Origin: JABDMH01 sp965223165
Lineage (GTDB): Bacteria > Bacteroidota > Bacteroidia > Chitinophagales > Saprospiraceae
Direction of reading: 5' to 3'
Length of the DNA stretch: 64,000 bases
NCBI GenBank assembly: GCA_965223165.1
Contig: CBDCVQ010000007.1
Location: forward strand, 248,001-312,000
Shown here: positions 62,924 to 64,000 of the stretch, in pieces
How the letters are laid out: the number at the start of each line of letters is the position of its first letter
Numbering within the stretch: the first letter of the stretch is position 1
Program-made: the position numbers and the translations under genes
Notes under the pieces: model-generated
Database searches by the model: none
What the model was told of the DNA's origin: nothing
Seen by the model: the letters and a program-made list of their open reading frames with translations, nothing else

Positions 62924-63283
62924 TTATGAGGTGATCTTGATGCCCACCCACAGCGCGCCCAAGCAGACCAGCACACTAGCTAGCATGTTTAGCCCAGCAG
63001 CGGTCCAGTCTCCCTTTTGCAGAAAGGCAAACGTCTCCGCGGTGAAGGTGGAGAAGGTGCTAAATCCACCACAGAATCCCACCATGAGCAGCAATCGCCA
63101 TGACTCCTGCAGACCTGAACGCATGCTCCAGCCCAACAGAGCTCCAAGCACAATGCAACTCAGCGTATTGGCCAGTAGGGTTGCCCAGGCAAAGGTCAGA
63201 TGATAGTGCGTCAGCCCCCTGGCGATGAAGTATCGCACCAGGCTCCCGGCTCCTCCACCCAGAAATACGTAGATCCAGCTCAT
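62924..63283 (-). CDS. crcB: Fluoride channel CrcB/Fluc
   Basis: A 119-aa protein with four TM helices that exports fluoride as an antiparallel dimer. Signatures: GGGAGSLVRYFIARG at the N-terminus, WATLLANTLSCIVLGALLG with the pore Asn, and the central GFCGGFSTFSTFTAE. Normal family length. Its start is 9 bp after the stop of the upstream glycosyltransferase gene, so they are likely co-transcribed. No fluoride riboswitch was seen in front of it. It converges on ileS. Confidence 0.95.
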   Translation of the reverse strand: MSWIYVFLGGGAGSLVRYFIARGLTHYHLTFAWATLLANTLSCIVLGALLGWSMRSGLQESWRLLLMVGFCGGFSTFSTFTAETFAFLQKGDWTAAGLNMLASVLVCLGALWVGIKITS

Positions 63284-63292
63284 ACCATCAAA

Positions 63293-64000
63293 TTAGGTGA
63301 CTTGCTTGCGTTTGATTCGCTGCCGATGTCGCAGATACAGTAACAACACTGTCATGAGGGTGGCCAAGGTAAGGATCAGGATGAGGAGTACGAAGGTACC
63401 CAAGTGCTGCAACTGGAAAACCACGAGGATAAAAAAGACATTGACCAATATGAGGATACCCGTGGCCTGCATGTGGCTAAGACCGCAGTCGATGATCAGA
63501 TGGTGAATGTGGTTGCGATCGGCGGACAACGGGGAGCGACCCCGCAAGATCCGGGTCAAAAAGACACGAAATGTGTCAAAGAGGGGCAAGATCAGGATGC
63601 CGATGGCCACCGCGGGCACCGCATTGACCGCATACGGTGAGTCTTGCAAGTCGCGATGCAGCTCGATAAACTGCAAGGCCAGGATGGCACAGATCAGGCC
63701 GATCAACAATGATCCGGTGTCGCCCATGAATATCTTCGCCGGCGAAAAGTTGTACTTGAGAAAGGCGATGGTTGATCCGGCCAGGGCAAAGGCTACGATC
63801 GCCAGCTCCACATGACCGACGAGATAAAACCATGGCCCCAGCACCAGCGCAATGAGGGTGCTGATGCTGCCAGACAACCCATTGATCCCATCAATCAGGT
63901 TGAAGGCGTTGATGATCACTAGGATGGTGAAGATGGAAAACGGGATGCTGATAATCTCCGGCAGATCATAAATCCCAAAAATGCCGTAGAGGCTGGTCAA
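63293..64000 (-). CDS. MraY/WecA-type polyprenyl-phosphate sugar-1-phosphate transferase, N-terminus beyond window
   Basis: The last 235 residues of a glycosyltransferase family 4 membrane enzyme. Visible family motifs: VIINAFNLIDGINGLSG, FSPAKIFMGDTGSLLIG with the catalytic Asp residues, and SADRNHIHHLIIDCG, whose HIHH-type histidines mark the WecA/TagO group rather than MraY. It transfers GlcNAc-1-phosphate or a related sugar phosphate to undecaprenyl phosphate for O-antigen or exopolysaccharide synthesis. Roughly 110-150 N-terminal residues lie outside the window. Followed 9 bp later by crcB. Confidence 0.92.
   Translation of the reverse strand: MTSLYGIFGIYDLPEIISIPFSIFTILVIINAFNLIDGINGLSGSISTLIALVLGPWFYLVGHVELAIVAFALAGSTIAFLKYNFSPAKIFMGDTGSLLIGLICAILALQFIELHRDLQDSPYAVNAVPAVAIGILILPLFDTFRVFLTRILRGRSPLSADRNHIHHLIIDCGLSHMQATGILILVNVFFILVVFQLQHLGTFVLLILILTLATLMTVLLLYLRHRQRIKRKQVT

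Noticed and set aside
1..64000. CRISPR arrays, restriction-modification or other defence islands, tRNA and rRNA genes, prophage
   Set aside because: Every interval over 150 bp without a gene was read; no regularly spaced repeats, no tRNA-like cloverleaf ends and no defence-type genes were recognised.

Overview
The window is a gene-dense stretch (about 54% GC by eye) of a chromosome from a member of the Bacteroidota, most likely an environmental Saprospiria-like lineage. The evidence is a T9SS type A sorting protein, DUF4837, DUF2723 and DUF4834-like proteins, GH3/beta-lactamase fusion and Vps10/BNR secreted proteins, TAnnTTTG promoter -7 boxes, and gene starts without Shine-Dalgarno sequences. 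The class assignment is inference; the phylum assignment is firm. No rRNA, tRNA, CRISPR array, prophage or intact insertion sequence was seen.

Layout. 1-3.4 kb: a truncated AlkB-type alkane monooxygenase (window edge) diverges from a YbjQ protein coupled to smpB, whose stop overlaps that of convergent mnmG. 3.5-8.2 kb: a DUF3299-like exported protein, an unknown 3-TM membrane protein, and an operon of a ROK sugar kinase, an ABC ATPase and a FtsX-type permease with a histidine-rich repeat insert. 8.3-18.2 kb: a MATE exporter; then, on the minus strand, two tandem paralogous DUF2723 (GT-C, protein O-mannosyltransferase-like) genes, the downstream one followed by rpiB and an M28 peptidase. 18.3-23.3 kb: a small DUF4834-like protein and an RluA pseudouridine synthase, a 1,021-aa BNR/Vps10 protein and a LolA-like exported protein with a Lys/Ala tail. 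23.6-30.7 kb: a secreted or periplasmic carbohydrate and redox cluster (xylose-isomerase-like TIM barrel, ApbE, YceI, SUMF1-domain protein, Tat-exported Gfo/Idh/MocA oxidoreductase, sialate O-acetylesterase). 30.7-34.8 kb: FadD-like acyl-CoA ligase, class III aminotransferase, trhO. 35-43.9 kb: a plus-strand run with translational coupling: TMTC-like GT-C/TPR protein, GH3/beta-lactamase fusion, LolC/E-type permease, an unknown protein, two lipoprotein cyclophilins (one with a PKD domain) and a polyphosphate-glucokinase-type ROK kinase. 44-47.6 kb: a TPR protein and an ECF sigma / membrane anti-sigma-like / Spy-like cassette. 47.7-56.6 kb: acyltransferase, ligA, VanX-type dipeptidase, MoxR ATPase, DUF4837 lipoprotein, T9SS secreted protein. 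56.6-64 kb: htpG, a 1.1-kb non-coding region, ileS, crcB and a truncated MraY/WecA-type transferase.

How the genes fit together. Envelope biogenesis dominates: three GT-C membrane glycosyltransferase-like proteins, peptidoglycan recycling (GH3/beta-lactamase, VanX-like), lipoprotein export, periplasmic folding (cyclophilins) and stress sensing (ECF sigma cassette). Housekeeping genes (smpB, mnmG, ligA, ileS, htpG) are interspersed.

The most novel material is non-coding. First, a dispersed MITE-like repeat family with about 40-bp imperfect terminal inverted repeats has one full copy (59230-59460), one internally deleted copy (4354-4507), two hairpin-only copies (23405-23467, 44074-44139) and two fragments. 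Second, an orphan AT-rich transcription unit at 58659-58927 has a Bacteroidota promoter (TTG-N20-TACATTTG) and a strong intrinsic terminator but encodes only a 23-codon ORF; it is a good candidate for a small RNA or small protein. Third, a perfect 17-bp palindrome lies at 32398-32461.
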